Assembly (NCBI RefSeq): GCF_001552595.1
Contig: NZ_BCRM01000002.1
Span: 62,001 to 126,000 of the forward strand
DNA length: 64,000 nt
Direction of reading: 5' to 3'
Origin: Rhodococcus erythropolis NBRC 15567
GTDB lineage: Bacteria; Actinomycetota; Actinomycetes; Mycobacteriales; Mycobacteriaceae
Within the stretch, counting starts at the first letter, position 1; each line of letters begins with the position of its first letter. Below, one piece after another: positions 36,898 to 45,772 of this stretch. A program made the translations under genes and the position numbers. Under the pieces are notes generated by a model, which saw nothing but the letters and a program-made list of their open reading frames with translations, was not told the DNA's origin and did not search any database.

Positions 36898-37053
36898 TCA
36901 GTAGTAATGCCTCCGACCACCGATAGCGTGCCCGGCCGCGCCCAGCGCGTACAGGATGATTCCGATCACCAACAAGACGACACCGATCGTCCAGAGGATC
37001 GGAATGTTCACCACGAAACCGATAATCAGCAGGATTACGCCGAGGATGATCAT
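36898..37053 (-). CDS. DUF6131-like 51-aa membrane protein, copy 2
   Basis: This is 51 residues from ATG 37053, with AAGGAG upstream (the longer frame from 37107 adds an unrelated 18 residues). It has two hydrophobic segments and ends GHAIGGRRHYY. It matches the gene at 7668-7823 in length and layout. Its stop abuts the YbdK stop. No perfect SigF-type match was found for it on its own strand. Confidence 0.75.
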   Translation of the reverse strand: MIILGVILLIIGFVVNIPILWTIGVVLLVIGIILYALGAAGHAIGGRRHYY

Positions 37054-37133
37054 CACAAGCTCCTTCAGTGCGTTCACTCGGGCGGATACGCCCGCCTCGA
37101 GCCGCATACATCAGGGATACCCGTCGGCTGAGC

Positions 37134-37159
37134 GTTTCATACCCACTCTGACCGGGTAT
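37134..37159 (+). promoter_or_regulatory. SigF/SigB-type promoter for the 67-aa membrane protein
   Basis: GTTT (37134-37137), a 16-nt spacer and GGGTAT (37154-37159) lie 40 bp before the ATG at 37199. Confidence 0.58.
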
Positions 37160-37198
37160 TTCGCTGGGCACCATAATATTTGAAGAATCGAGCCCGCC

Positions 37199-37402
37199 AT
37201 GATGAGAATTGTGACTCTGATCGTTCTGATCTGGCTGATAGTCGGGGCCGTCGCGGCCGGCCAACGCGGCTACTACAGCAGTTCGCCGACCAACTGCGCC
37301 GGCGTCGGGACCATCGCACTCACGGTCATCGCCGGCCCGTTGAACTACTTCGGCGTCAACCCCAAAGTCACGGATTGCACGCTCCCCCAGCCCACCGAGT
37401 GA
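37199..37402 (+). CDS. Small secreted or membrane-anchored protein
   Basis: This 67-residue protein has an N-terminal hydrophobic helix (MMRIVTLIVLIWLIVGAVAA), then a short region with two cysteines (PTNCAGVGTI, KVTDCTLP) and a second hydrophobic stretch. ATG-ATG gives two adjacent starts. The upstream SigF-type promoter suggests stress expression. No family with known function is recognised. Confidence 0.7.
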   Translation: MMRIVTLIVLIWLIVGAVAAGQRGYYSSSPTNCAGVGTIALTVIAGPLNYFGVNPKVTDCTLPQPTE

Positions 37403-37479
37403 GCTGCCGGAAATCCGCGCTAAACCGACTAGTCGTTACCCTGGAGGTGAGTCGACACACATCGAAGTGAGGGGCCACC

Positions 37480-38562
37480 ATGACCACTGCACCAGATCGC
37501 ACCCGAATCGAGTTCCCGGACATCAGCTCGCGTGCGTGGGAACACCCAGCCGATCGGGCCGCATTGGTGACGCTCCGGACGCTTCGGGGGTTCGACACTG
37601 TTCTGCGGACGCTGTCCGGACTGCTCCAAGAACGTCAGCACCGCCTCATGTACCTCGCCACGTCAGTGCGAGTCGACGAACGCCAGTTCAGTGACCTGAA
37701 CGATCTGCGCCGTGACTGCGTCGAGATCCTGCAGGCCGACGAGACACCGGAGCTGTTCGTACTCCAGACCCCGATGGTCAACGCCTTCACCATCGGCATG
37801 GACAAGCCGTTCATGGTGGTCACTACTGGTCTGCTGGACGTGATGAACTACGAGGAGCAACGGTTCATCATCGGCCACGAACTAGGCCACGCACTGTCCG
37901 GCCATGCCGTGTATCGCACCATCTTGATGCATTTGATGCGACTGGCCGGAACCATCGGATGGCTGCCGGTCGGCGGATGGGCACTGCGCGCGATCATCGC
38001 CGCCCTGATGGAATGGCAACGCAAGTCCGAACTGTCCGGCGATCGTGCAGGACTACTGTGCGGCCAGGACGTACACACAGCGATTCGCGTGCAGATGAAA
38101 TTGGCCGGCGGATCCCGAGTCAGTGAAATCGACATCGACGCGTTTCTCGCCCAGGCCGCCGAGTACGACGCCAGCGGCGACCTCCGCGACGGTGTACTCA
38201 AGCTCCTCAACATCGAACTGCTCTCTCACCCGTTCTCGGTGCTTCGCGCCGCCGAACTCAAGAAGTGGGTGGACAGCGGAGACTACGCCGCGATTCTGCG
38301 CGGAAACTACCCCCGCCGCGGCGATGACGACGGAGCGAAGATCAGCGACGAGTTCAAGAATGCAGCCAAGACGTACAAGCAGAACTTCGACGAGTCGGAA
38401 GACCCCTTGGTCCGGATGGTGCGCGACATCGGTAGCGGATTGGGCGGTGCCGTGGGCGCCGTCGGGAACGGCGTCGGCGACGTAGCGACGGACATCAAGG
38501 AACGATTCACTCACTGGCGCAAGAGTTCCGACAGGTCGAAGGGCACTGACGACGCCGATTAA
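37480..38562 (+). CDS. M48-family zinc metallopeptidase
   Basis: This 360-residue protein has the zinc motif HELGH at 133-137 (HxxxH within IIGHELGHALSGH), with the third ligand probably in SELSGDRAGLL near 190. A hydrophobic segment lies at about 150-175. The C-terminal third is charged and then Gly-rich (SGLGGAVGAVGNGVGDVATD). It belongs to the Ste24/HtpX-like peptidases that act at the membrane on misfolded or prenylated proteins. GGAGG is not obvious upstream, but AAGTGAGGGG lies at a reasonable distance. Confidence 0.87.
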   Translation: MTTAPDRTRIEFPDISSRAWEHPADRAALVTLRTLRGFDTVLRTLSGLLQERQHRLMYLATSVRVDERQFSDLNDLRRDCVEILQADETPELFVLQTPMVNAFTIGMDKPFMVVTTGLLDVMNYEEQRFIIGHELGHALSGHAVYRTILMHLMRLAGTIGWLPVGGWALRAIIAALMEWQRKSELSGDRAGLLCGQDVHTAIRVQMKLAGGSRVSEIDIDAFLAQAAEYDASGDLRDGVLKLLNIELLSHPFSVLRAAELKKWVDSGDYAAILRGNYPRRGDDDGAKISDEFKNAAKTYKQNFDESEDPLVRMVRDIGSGLGGAVGAVGNGVGDVATDIKERFTHWRKSSDRSKGTDDAD

Positions 38563-38705
38563 GCAGAATCGGGACCTGCCACCGAAGGCAGTCGGCGGCA
38601 GATCCCGGGTTCTTGGCGTGAAGGTGATGCAGGCTTCCCTCTGCACCACCCTCACGTTCACAGACAGTACCAGCAGTCGAACAAACGTGCGAACTGAAAG
38701 CGGTC

Positions 38706-38730
38706 GTGTCGAATCACCAGTTGTCGGGTA
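38706..38730 (+). promoter_or_regulatory. Weak SigF-type promoter for the Rv2629-like gene
   Basis: GTGT, a 16-nt spacer and GGGTA lie 34 bp before the ATG at 38764. One -35 base differs from GTTT. Confidence 0.35.
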
Positions 38731-38763
38731 CGCGGCATAGGACCACTACAGAAGGGAGCCGAC

Positions 38764-39798
38764 ATGCATGCTGGGCGGCTGAAGAAGGTCGGTTCGAGTG
38801 ACGGCCCGTTTGCCTCCGTGTACTTCGAAGACGTCCGCAACCGGGAAGATGCACGCGAGCGCTTCGAACTCGAATGGCGCTCGATGCGCAATCAACTGAC
38901 GAAACAGGGAGCATCGGAATCGCTGATCGCGCGACTGGACGAGGTGAAGGACAACCATCACGGCATCTCAGGTCGCGCCGGACGCGCGATCGTCGCCACA
39001 TCCGAGGCAGTGCTGATCGACGATATTCTGCTCGAACCTGCCGGCTCCACCATCGCGACCTTGGGCGAACTGCCCTACTTGATTCCACTGATCGCACACG
39101 GATACGACACCGAACCGTTCCTCATCGCAAAGGTCGACCACACTGGCGCGGACCTGTGCGTGCGCGATGCTCGCGGGCGTGACGTGTACGGCGAAACGGT
39201 AGACGGCGACGGCTTCCCGGTCCACAAGGCACACGTGGGCGGCCAGGAGCGGTACACCGACAGCCAAAGCCTCGTGGAGGAGAACATCCGAAAGAACCTG
39301 ACACAGGCCGTGGAGCGCGCGGCGGCGCTCGCCCGCGAACACAAGGTCGCACTGGTGGTCGTGATCGGAGAAGTACAGTCCCGCAAAGCTTTTGCACAGC
39401 TTCTACCGTCGACGCTACGGGTGGTGGACGTCGAAAAGGGTTCGCGTTCAGTCGGTTCGACACCCGCCGAGGTGTCGAAGTCGATTCGTGAACTGATCGA
39501 CACGCAGCGACTACGCAGAATGGATGCGGAAACCGAACGCTACGTCGCAGAGCAGGGCCGGGACTCCGGCCTCTCCATCGACGGGACCGCACGCGTCCTC
39601 GACGCCCTCGAGCAGGGCAAGGTCGAGACGCTGCTGCTCACCGATCCCGACGACAAGGAAGTCACCAGCGGAAAGCTGATCGGGGCCGCCGATCGCGTAC
39701 TCCCCTACATCGCAATCGGGACCGGCACCGAGCTGGTACAGATCGACGAACGCCTCGTTCTCGCCGACGGATACGGCGCGATACTTCGGCACCCCTGA
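38764..39798 (+). CDS. Rv2629-like (baeRF/Vms1-type) ribosome-associated protein
   Basis: This 344-residue protein has the layout of the actinobacterial Rv2629 family: FASVYFEDVRNREDARERFE at the start, a central VDHTGADLCVRDARGRDVYG segment and a C-terminal part similar to archaeal release factor 1/Vms1 folds (LVVVIGEVQSRKAF, DGTARVLDALEQGKVETLLL). Mycobacterial Rv2629 belongs to the dormancy regulon. A ribosome-rescue or hibernation role is proposed for such folds. GAAGGGAG precedes the start. A near-SigF promoter is consistent with stress expression. Confidence 0.8.
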   Translation: MHAGRLKKVGSSDGPFASVYFEDVRNREDARERFELEWRSMRNQLTKQGASESLIARLDEVKDNHHGISGRAGRAIVATSEAVLIDDILLEPAGSTIATLGELPYLIPLIAHGYDTEPFLIAKVDHTGADLCVRDARGRDVYGETVDGDGFPVHKAHVGGQERYTDSQSLVEENIRKNLTQAVERAAALAREHKVALVVVIGEVQSRKAFAQLLPSTLRVVDVEKGSRSVGSTPAEVSKSIRELIDTQRLRRMDAETERYVAEQGRDSGLSIDGTARVLDALEQGKVETLLLTDPDDKEVTSGKLIGAADRVLPYIAIGTGTELVQIDERLVLADGYGAILRHP

Positions 39799-39835
39799 AC
39801 ACCGGCCCGATGATCAGATTCGGGGGCGAGCACGT

Positions 39836-41002
39836 TCAGCGAGAAGCGTGCTTGCCCACCGAGTCCGGGAAACCATCGGCAATCGCTGCGACGAGTTCCA
39901 GATATGCCCGTGCAGTGCGCTTGTTCAACAATTTCAAGTCGATCGGACCGCCCTCACCGAGGTGATCGTCATAGGGCAACGTCTTGACCGCTCGCACTCC
40001 ACGCTGAGCGAAAACGTCCTCGAGTTGGTCGAGGTCGAGCGAAGACGAACCCGGCCGCGTCGCATTGATCGCCACGACCGACCTGCTCACCAGATCTGCG
40101 TAGCCGTGCTTGGTCAGCCAACTGAGCGTTGCTGCGGCACTACGGGCACCGTCCTGCGCCGTCGGGCTGACGACTACCAAAGCGTCTGCTTCGTCGAGAA
40201 TTCCGTACATGGCCGAGTGCATGATTCCGGTGCCACAGTCGGTGATGACGATGTTGTAATGCACCTCGAGAATTCGCAGAGTATCGAGGTAGTCCTGCTC
40301 GTTGAAAGACTCCGAAGTTTCCGGATCTGCCTCACTCGCAAGGATTTCGAGTCGGCTGTCGCCTTGCGAGGTGTAGTAGCGAACATCGCTGTACGTACGA
40401 ATGTCACCGTCGGCCAACAGATCACGAACGGTCAGGTGATGTTCACGTCGTTCACGATCAGCCAGAGTCCCCAGGTCGGGATTGGCGTCGATGGCTACGA
40501 TTCGATCGCCACGGATCGACGCGAACGTCGAACCGACGGTCTTTGCCGCCGTGGTTTTTCCCACACCACCCTTGAGTGAGATGAAAGCAATCTTGTACAC
40601 GCCGCGCACTGTTCGGTTGGCACGGCGCACCAGAGCTTGATGTTCGAGTTCGGCGGCCGACTGCCCAGTGTTGATCCGACCCCCGGTGAGTTTGAACAAC
40701 ACACTGCCCAAACCGCGTTCGGGTGGACGCTTCGCCCGCTTGATGATGTCCAGATCGTCGACAGAGGTCATAGCCCTGGGCGTCGAGGTCCGAAAATCGG
40801 TCGGCTCTTCACGACGTTGCTGGCGCATCCGCTGACTGGGCAACGGTTTTGCCGCAGGTTCGTCGAATTGCGGCGTGAAGGTGACGGTTCGAATCGACGT
40901 TGCGTAACCGTCGTCGGACGCGTCGAAAAGGCCGTCGCCCTGAGTCGTTCCGGTGTTGTTCCCCAGGACTCCGTTATTCGAACCGTTGTTATCGCTGCGC
41001 AC
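39836..41002 (-). CDS. MinD/ParA-like ATPase with long N-terminal extension (EspI-like)
   Basis: This 388-residue protein has about 130 N-terminal residues that are Asn/Thr-rich and then basic (QRMRQQRREEP, IKRAKRPPERGLGSVLFKLTG). A deviant Walker A KGGVGKTT follows at 144-151, switch DANPDLGTLADR, and DCGTGIMHSAMYGILDEADA. This matches the ATPases associated with type VII secretion (EspI-like) and related orphan ParA proteins. No ESX genes or ParB are in the window. It is therefore an orphan, with an unknown role in positioning or secretion. Confidence 0.85.
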   Translation of the reverse strand: MRSDNNGSNNGVLGNNTGTTQGDGLFDASDDGYATSIRTVTFTPQFDEPAAKPLPSQRMRQQRREEPTDFRTSTPRAMTSVDDLDIIKRAKRPPERGLGSVLFKLTGGRINTGQSAAELEHQALVRRANRTVRGVYKIAFISLKGGVGKTTAAKTVGSTFASIRGDRIVAIDANPDLGTLADRERREHHLTVRDLLADGDIRTYSDVRYYTSQGDSRLEILASEADPETSESFNEQDYLDTLRILEVHYNIVITDCGTGIMHSAMYGILDEADALVVVSPTAQDGARSAAATLSWLTKHGYADLVSRSVVAINATRPGSSSLDLDQLEDVFAQRGVRAVKTLPYDDHLGEGGPIDLKLLNKRTARAYLELVAAIADGFPDSVGKHASR

Positions 41003-41262
41003 CGTTTTCCTAGGTCGAGTTCGGAATCATTTCGGACATAGCCTCTCGGACGCTATCACTCTGGCGGGCTTGCCGTTCTCTGCTCAATACCGTCACGGCA
41101 CAACAGACCGTTACACCCGCACTTCGATGACTTTGGTCCCCACGCCTGTGCCGATCTCAGCAAATACGAACGTCGTAACGATATGCGGCACAGATATCTT
41201 CATCTGCCGCTGAAAACAGCCTTCCGCAATGTCAGGGCAAATCCCTTGGTAACAAACGAGAA

Positions 41263-41298
41263 AAGGGAGGGTGATCACCTGGGCGATCGCCCTCCCTT
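41263..41298 (-). terminator. Terminator of the truncated glycoside hydrolase gene
   Basis: 14-bp arms (41263-41276 and 41285-41298) pair with one G-U. On the minus strand the stem is followed by TTTTCTC. It lies about 90 bp past the stop at 41389. Confidence 0.7.
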
Positions 41299-41388
41299 CA
41301 TGGACAAGTGTTCAGCTGCTGCATAATTCCGCGCTCTCGAACGAAGTGCCTCCCAGCCCTACGGATCACTCGTACCATTCGACCGTCA

Positions 41389-41880
41389 TCACGGGCAGAG
41401 CACACTCTTCACGTATGCAGCACTCGGCTTGACGGTGCCGTCCGACCTCACTGCGCCGAAATACGACTCTCTATCCGTCGTTGCCCCGTAAGGCGCGTAG
41501 TCGTTGAGACGGTAGAAGATGAGCGGCCCCAACCAAGACTTGGTTTGCTTGTCTGCCATCGCTGCCTGATAGATCTCGAGTTGACGTGCTTCGCTGACGC
41601 TGTCGGGAGTCCCACTTGTAGGCGCCCCGAACTCGGTAATCCAAATCTTTTTTGCAGAATCTCCGTTGGCAGTCATGATTCCGCGAAGGCTCGGCCGAAC
41701 GATCCCGCCGCCCGCGAACGACTCGACACTCATCTGAGACCACGAGTTCCAGTCATGTTCATCTGTAGGCAGCGCCGGATACGAGTACGGATGATGACCG
41801 ACAGCGTTGAACGATGACCGTGCACCATTCGTATACAGGGATTGCAAGAATGTGAGTGGCGCGACCTGACTGCCGTCGAC
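41389..41880 (-). pseudogene. Glycoside hydrolase (clan GH-A type), 5'-truncated remnant
   Basis: The C-terminal half of a cellulase-like hydrolase is readable from about 41880: VAPLTFLQSLYTNGARSSFN, AVGHHPYSYPALP, then the catalytic-nucleophile segment KKIWITEFGAPTSG and LGPLIFYRLNDYAPYG. The frame is open upstream to 42129, but that part is antisense to the next gene and unlike any hydrolase. The signal peptide and acid/base half are thus missing. It still has a terminator. It is a decayed gene, cut off by the rightward gene at 41948. Confidence 0.75.
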
Positions 41881-41947
41881 GGCGTCAAACCGACTCGGCC
41901 GGGCTCGACTACTAGCCCTCGTAGTAGCTGCCTGTATCCTTTCGCGT

Positions 41948-42478
41948 ATGACGCCGGGTCCGAAAGATGTCGCGCAGCTGCGCGGCGCTTTCGTGGGCGG
42001 TACCTCCGGCGCGGTTTCCGTCGCAGCCCACGCGCTCGGTGGCGGCGGCATGGCCCCGTCCGAGAGCGCGGTGGTGTTGTTGATCCTCGCGTGCGCGAGC
42101 GTCGGCGCGGTGGTCACGTCCATCGACACTCGCCGATCCCCTGCCCTCTTGCTCGCCCTTATGCTCGCTGCGGGTCAGGCCATCGGTCACGCGACATTGA
42201 CCATCGCTTCGGATCATCAACACGGCCTGCTCCTGTCGCTTCCGATGCTCGCAGCGCACATCGCTGCCGTCGGAGTGTGCGCAGTTCTGATCCGCGGCGC
42301 AGAACGCGGGTACGTCGTGGCGGCATCGACGGTGGCGGCAATCGTCGCCGTCCTATTGCGCCCGTGGGCACCTGAACCCTCGCCGTTCACTGCGCGTACT
42401 CGATACCGCGCCAAAGTTGTTCTGCGTCAACTTCTCACCTCAGGCCTGGGCACTCGCGGCCCACCGGCATTCGTGTAA
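41948..42478 (+). CDS. Membrane protein of a putative copper/redox cluster
   Basis: This 176-residue protein has about four or five hydrophobic helices (AVVLLILACASVGAVVTSID, LLALMLAAGQAIGHATLTIA, LPMLAAHIAAVGVCAVLIRG). Histidines near the membrane (GHATL, DHQHG) could bind metal. It begins the rightward run of PepSY, PCu(A)C and DyP genes and is separated from them by a large inverted repeat. The family is not named. The start at 41948 has no clear ribosome site. Confidence 0.68.
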   Translation: MTPGPKDVAQLRGAFVGGTSGAVSVAAHALGGGGMAPSESAVVLLILACASVGAVVTSIDTRRSPALLLALMLAAGQAIGHATLTIASDHQHGLLLSLPMLAAHIAAVGVCAVLIRGAERGYVVAASTVAAIVAVLLRPWAPEPSPFTARTRYRAKVVLRQLLTSGLGTRGPPAFV

Positions 42479-42527
42479 CTCACCTTCCCTTTCCTCTCAC
42501 GCACGTGAATACGTGCGCCACTTTGCT

Positions 42528-42567
42528 GTGCGCCTTTATTAACCGCGGGCGGTTAATAAAGGCGCAC
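42528..42567. promoter_or_regulatory. Large inverted repeat before the PepSY gene
   Basis: Perfect 18-bp arms (42528-42545 and 42550-42567) flank a 4-bp centre. The arms contain TTATTAACCG and its mirror. The repeat ends 19 bp before the PepSY start. It may be a metal-responsive operator, or a hairpin ending upstream transcription. Confidence 0.6.
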
Positions 42568-42586
42568 GGCGGGATCGAGTACACGC

Positions 42587-44017
42587 ATGTCCGCACCCGA
42601 ATTGGAGCGCGCACAGACACGCGCTTCCAACGACAGCTCTCCCCCGAAGAAGCAGGTCGGCGGCGCCAGACCGCTGATTCTGCGCCTGCACTTCTATGCC
42701 GGAATCCTCATCGGGCCGTTCATCCTCATCGCCGCGCTGAGCGGTGGTCTCTACGCGATGGCGCCCACCATCGAGAAATTCGTCTACAGCGACTACCTCC
42801 AGACCGACACCACCGGACAAATCGCGTCGCTGAACGACCAGATCCGTTCCGCTCAGCAGTACCGCCCTGACCTGACCGTCTCGGCAGTACGTCCGTCCCC
42901 TGCGGCCGGAGAAACCACGCGGGTCCTGTTCACCGATCCGTCGTTGGGTGAATCGGAGAGGCTCGCAGTCTTCGTCGATCCAGTGCTTGCACAGCCGGTC
43001 GGCGAGCTGGCGGTCTACGGAAGCAGTGGTTCGTTGCCACTGCGCACCTGGATCTCTCAGCTGCATCGCCACCTTCATCTCGGTGAACCTGGCCGCCTCT
43101 ACAGCGAATTGGCCGCGTCGTGGATGTGGGTGGTCGCACTCGGTGGCGTCTACCTGTGGTTCCGTCGATACCGCACCGCTCGGAACGCTCGTCTACTTAC
43201 GATCGACCGAGCGTCCACCGGACGAAGCCGGACCCTGAACTGGCACGGTGTCGTCGGCATCTGGATAGCAGTTGCGTTGGTGTTTCTCTCGGCGACCGGA
43301 CTCACGTGGTCGACGTACGCCGGAGAGAACGTCAGCAATCTGAGAACCGCATTGAGTTGGACGACGCCCTCGGTCGTGAAAACTCTCGGCGACGCTCCAC
43401 CACCGGCAACGGGCGGGCACGAAGGTCACGACATGGCCCCCGCCGCCGCCGGCACGCTGACAGACACCAACGTCGGACGTGTCGACACCGTCCTCGGTAT
43501 CGCCAGGTACAACGGGATCACCGGTCCGGTCGAAGTATCGATACCCGCCAACGCCGAGACAGCCTTCACCGTCGCCCAGACGCGTCAGCCGTGGGTGTAC
43601 AGCAACAACACCATCGCAATCGACGGAGCGACGCAGAAGGTCACCGACGAGTTGTGGTTCTCGGATTGGCCACTCGCAGCAAAACTTTCGGCTTGGGGAA
43701 TCCAGCTCCACATGGGCCTGCTGTTCGGCCTTGCCAACCAGATCGCACTCACCGCACTGGCACTCGCGTTGGTCAGCGTGGTCATTCGTGGCTACATCAT
43801 GTGGTGGCGCCGACGCCCCACCCGTGGCTCCGACTGGGCTGTCGGCCGGGCCCCTGCCCGCGGCGGGATTCGCAACCTCTCCCCGCTCAGCATTGTTGCG
43901 CTGGTTGCGGTAACCGCACTGGTGGGCTGGTTTGTTCCGCTACTCGGCATCAGTCTTCTCGCATTCCTGCTGATCGACGTTTGCATTGCGGCGTTCAAAC
44001 GCCGCGTCACCACCTGA
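42587..44017 (+). CDS. PepSY domain membrane protein (PiuB/iron-regulated membrane protein family)
   Basis: This 476-residue protein has four main transmembrane segments and large external PepSY regions. The family opening LRLHFYAGILIGPFILIAAL is at about residues 33-52. LHRHLHLGEPGRLYSELAAS and WHGVVGIWIAVALVFLSATG follow, with His-rich GGHEGHDMAP in the external loop and a C-terminal two-helix part. Relatives are linked to iron or copper uptake and periplasmic reduction. It leads PCu(A)C and DyP genes 25 bp downstream. It probably receives or reduces metal at the outside of the membrane. Confidence 0.85.
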   Translation: MSAPELERAQTRASNDSSPPKKQVGGARPLILRLHFYAGILIGPFILIAALSGGLYAMAPTIEKFVYSDYLQTDTTGQIASLNDQIRSAQQYRPDLTVSAVRPSPAAGETTRVLFTDPSLGESERLAVFVDPVLAQPVGELAVYGSSGSLPLRTWISQLHRHLHLGEPGRLYSELAASWMWVVALGGVYLWFRRYRTARNARLLTIDRASTGRSRTLNWHGVVGIWIAVALVFLSATGLTWSTYAGENVSNLRTALSWTTPSVVKTLGDAPPPATGGHEGHDMAPAAAGTLTDTNVGRVDTVLGIARYNGITGPVEVSIPANAETAFTVAQTRQPWVYSNNTIAIDGATQKVTDELWFSDWPLAAKLSAWGIQLHMGLLFGLANQIALTALALALVSVVIRGYIMWWRRRPTRGSDWAVGRAPARGGIRNLSPLSIVALVAVTALVGWFVPLLGISLLAFLLIDVCIAAFKRRVTT

Positions 44018-44042
44018 CACCTCACGAATCACGGAGACACAC

Positions 44043-44543
44043 ATGACTGTTCGAACAAAGATATTCGCAGCTGTTGCACTGACCGCAGCTCTCGCCTTGA
44101 CCGGCTGTTCTTCGAACTCCGACAAGGAAACCGAAGCCGCACAATCCATCACAGTTCAGGATCAATGGGTCAAGGCAGCACCCGAGGGAATGAGTGCGGC
44201 GTTCGCCGAACTGGTCAACTCCAGCGACAAGGACGTACGCGTGGTCTCGGCAACCAGTCCCGCGTCATCGCGACTGGAACTGCACGAGGTCGTGACCGGG
44301 GACGGCGGCACGATGACGATGCGCCCCAAGGACGGTGGGTTCCTGGTCCCTGCCAACGGGTCCGCCAGCCTCACCCCGGGCGGTGACCACCTGATGTTCA
44401 TGGACCTGTCCGCGCCGCTGCTCCCAGGCGCAGAAACCGACCTCACATTGATCTACGACGACGGTTCCAGCACCACGTTCACAGCCCAGATTCGCGACTT
44501 CTCCGGTAATCAGGAGAACTACGACCCGAATCACGGTGGCTGA
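44043..44543 (+). CDS. Copper chaperone PCu(A)C lipoprotein
   Basis: This is 166 residues from ATG 44043. The lipobox is LTGC (lipidated Cys near 21). The PCu(A)C (DUF461) domain carries the copper ligands in the H-(M)x10-M-x21-H-x-M pattern: LHEVVTGDGGTMTMRP and GGDHLMFMDL. These proteins carry Cu(I) outside the membrane, classically to cytochrome oxidase. It overlaps the DyP peroxidase start by eight bases, so the two are coupled. Confidence 0.9.
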   Translation: MTVRTKIFAAVALTAALALTGCSSNSDKETEAAQSITVQDQWVKAAPEGMSAAFAELVNSSDKDVRVVSATSPASSRLELHEVVTGDGGTMTMRPKDGGFLVPANGSASLTPGGDHLMFMDLSAPLLPGAETDLTLIYDDGSSTTFTAQIRDFSGNQENYDPNHGG

Positions 44544-45753
44544 GAACACGAACCCGCCCAGCCGAGCACTCAGCCGGCGGCGCCTTCTCGGAGGAGGTGC
44601 CGCCGCGCTCGGCGTCGCGGGAATAACTTGGGGCGCAACCACAGTGGTGGAGCGCAGCGAACACGAACAGCAAGCAGGCAAGCTGGTGGAACCGTTCTAC
44701 GGCGTCCACCAAGCTGGGATCGCCACCACTCCGCAAGCGCACGGCACGTTCATCGGGTTCGACCTCTTGCCTGGAGCCGATCGAGCAATCGTGGTCGGGA
44801 TCATGAAGATGTGGTCCGAGGATGCGTCACGGCTGACCGCCGGTAACCCGGCGTTGGCCGATACCGAACGGGAACTGGCCGTGGATCCGGCCCGCTTGAC
44901 GGTGACCGTCGGCTACGGCCCTGGCCTGTTCACCAAGCTGGGATTGCAAGCACGTCAACCGGACTGGTTCGAGCCGTTGCCGAGCTACGAGATCGACCGA
45001 CTTGACGATCGATGGGGCGGATCGGACCTGTTGCTGCAGATCTGCGGCGACGATCCGGTGACCATTGCTCATGCTGTGCGAGTTCTGACCAAGAACGTCC
45101 GATCACTGACGACAATCCGGTGGACACAAAAGGGATTCCGTAACGCGCGCGGCACCACGCCCGAGGGAACCACGATGCGCAATCTCATGGGCCAAGTGGA
45201 CGGGACGGTCAATCCGGCTCCGGGAACAGTGGATTTCGATTCACTGATCTGGCACGACGGCGCCGGTCAACCGTGGCTCGCGGGCGGAACCTCGTTGGTA
45301 CTACGACGCATTCGCATGGAAATGGATACCTGGGACGAACTCGATCGCTCGGGGCGCGAACTCACGATGGGGCGCACGTTGTCCAATGGCGCTCCGCTCA
45401 ACGGAACCAACGAATTCGACGAAGCGGATTTCACACTCACGGACAAGTTCGGCATTCCGGTGATCCCGCCAGGATCACACATCGCGCGAGCCCACCAGAC
45501 GCATGAGAAGGAGCAGTTCTTCCGTCGGGCATACAACTACGACGACGCACCCGAGAGCGGGCAGACCTCGAACTCGGGATTGATCTTCGCAGCATTCCAA
45601 CGGGACATCGCCGAGCAATATCTACCGGTCCAACAGCGATTGAGTGACTTCGACGCACTCAACGAGTGGACGACGCCGATCGGTTCTGCGGTGTATCTCA
45701 TTCCGCCGGGATGCACCGAGAACGACTATGTGGGAAGCGGATTGCTCGGCTGA
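44536..45753 (+). CDS. Tat-exported DyP-type peroxidase
   Basis: This 405-residue protein starts at GTG 44536 within the chaperone gene. The Tat signal is SRRRLLGGGAAALGVAG at about residues 13-29. The DyP motif GxxDG appears as GQVDGT, and the proximal heme ligand region is IARAHQTHEKEQFFRRAYNY. It is a class A-type (EfeB/DtpA-like) heme peroxidase acting outside the membrane. In Streptomyces a Tat-exported DyP (DtpA) is encoded beside copper chaperones and helps mature a copper oxidase, which fits this gene order. A strong terminator follows. Confidence 0.9.
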   Translation: MAENTNPPSRALSRRRLLGGGAAALGVAGITWGATTVVERSEHEQQAGKLVEPFYGVHQAGIATTPQAHGTFIGFDLLPGADRAIVVGIMKMWSEDASRLTAGNPALADTERELAVDPARLTVTVGYGPGLFTKLGLQARQPDWFEPLPSYEIDRLDDRWGGSDLLLQICGDDPVTIAHAVRVLTKNVRSLTTIRWTQKGFRNARGTTPEGTTMRNLMGQVDGTVNPAPGTVDFDSLIWHDGAGQPWLAGGTSLVLRRIRMEMDTWDELDRSGRELTMGRTLSNGAPLNGTNEFDEADFTLTDKFGIPVIPPGSHIARAHQTHEKEQFFRRAYNYDDAPESGQTSNSGLIFAAFQRDIAEQYLPVQQRLSDFDALNEWTTPIGSAVYLIPPGCTENDYVGSGLLG

Positions 45754-45772
45754 CAACCCCGGGTAACGATAC

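Noticed and set aside
41880-42129. Glycoside hydrolase frame up to 42129 as a full gene
   Set aside because: This part is antisense to a membrane-protein gene and does not encode a hydrolase N-terminus or signal peptide.
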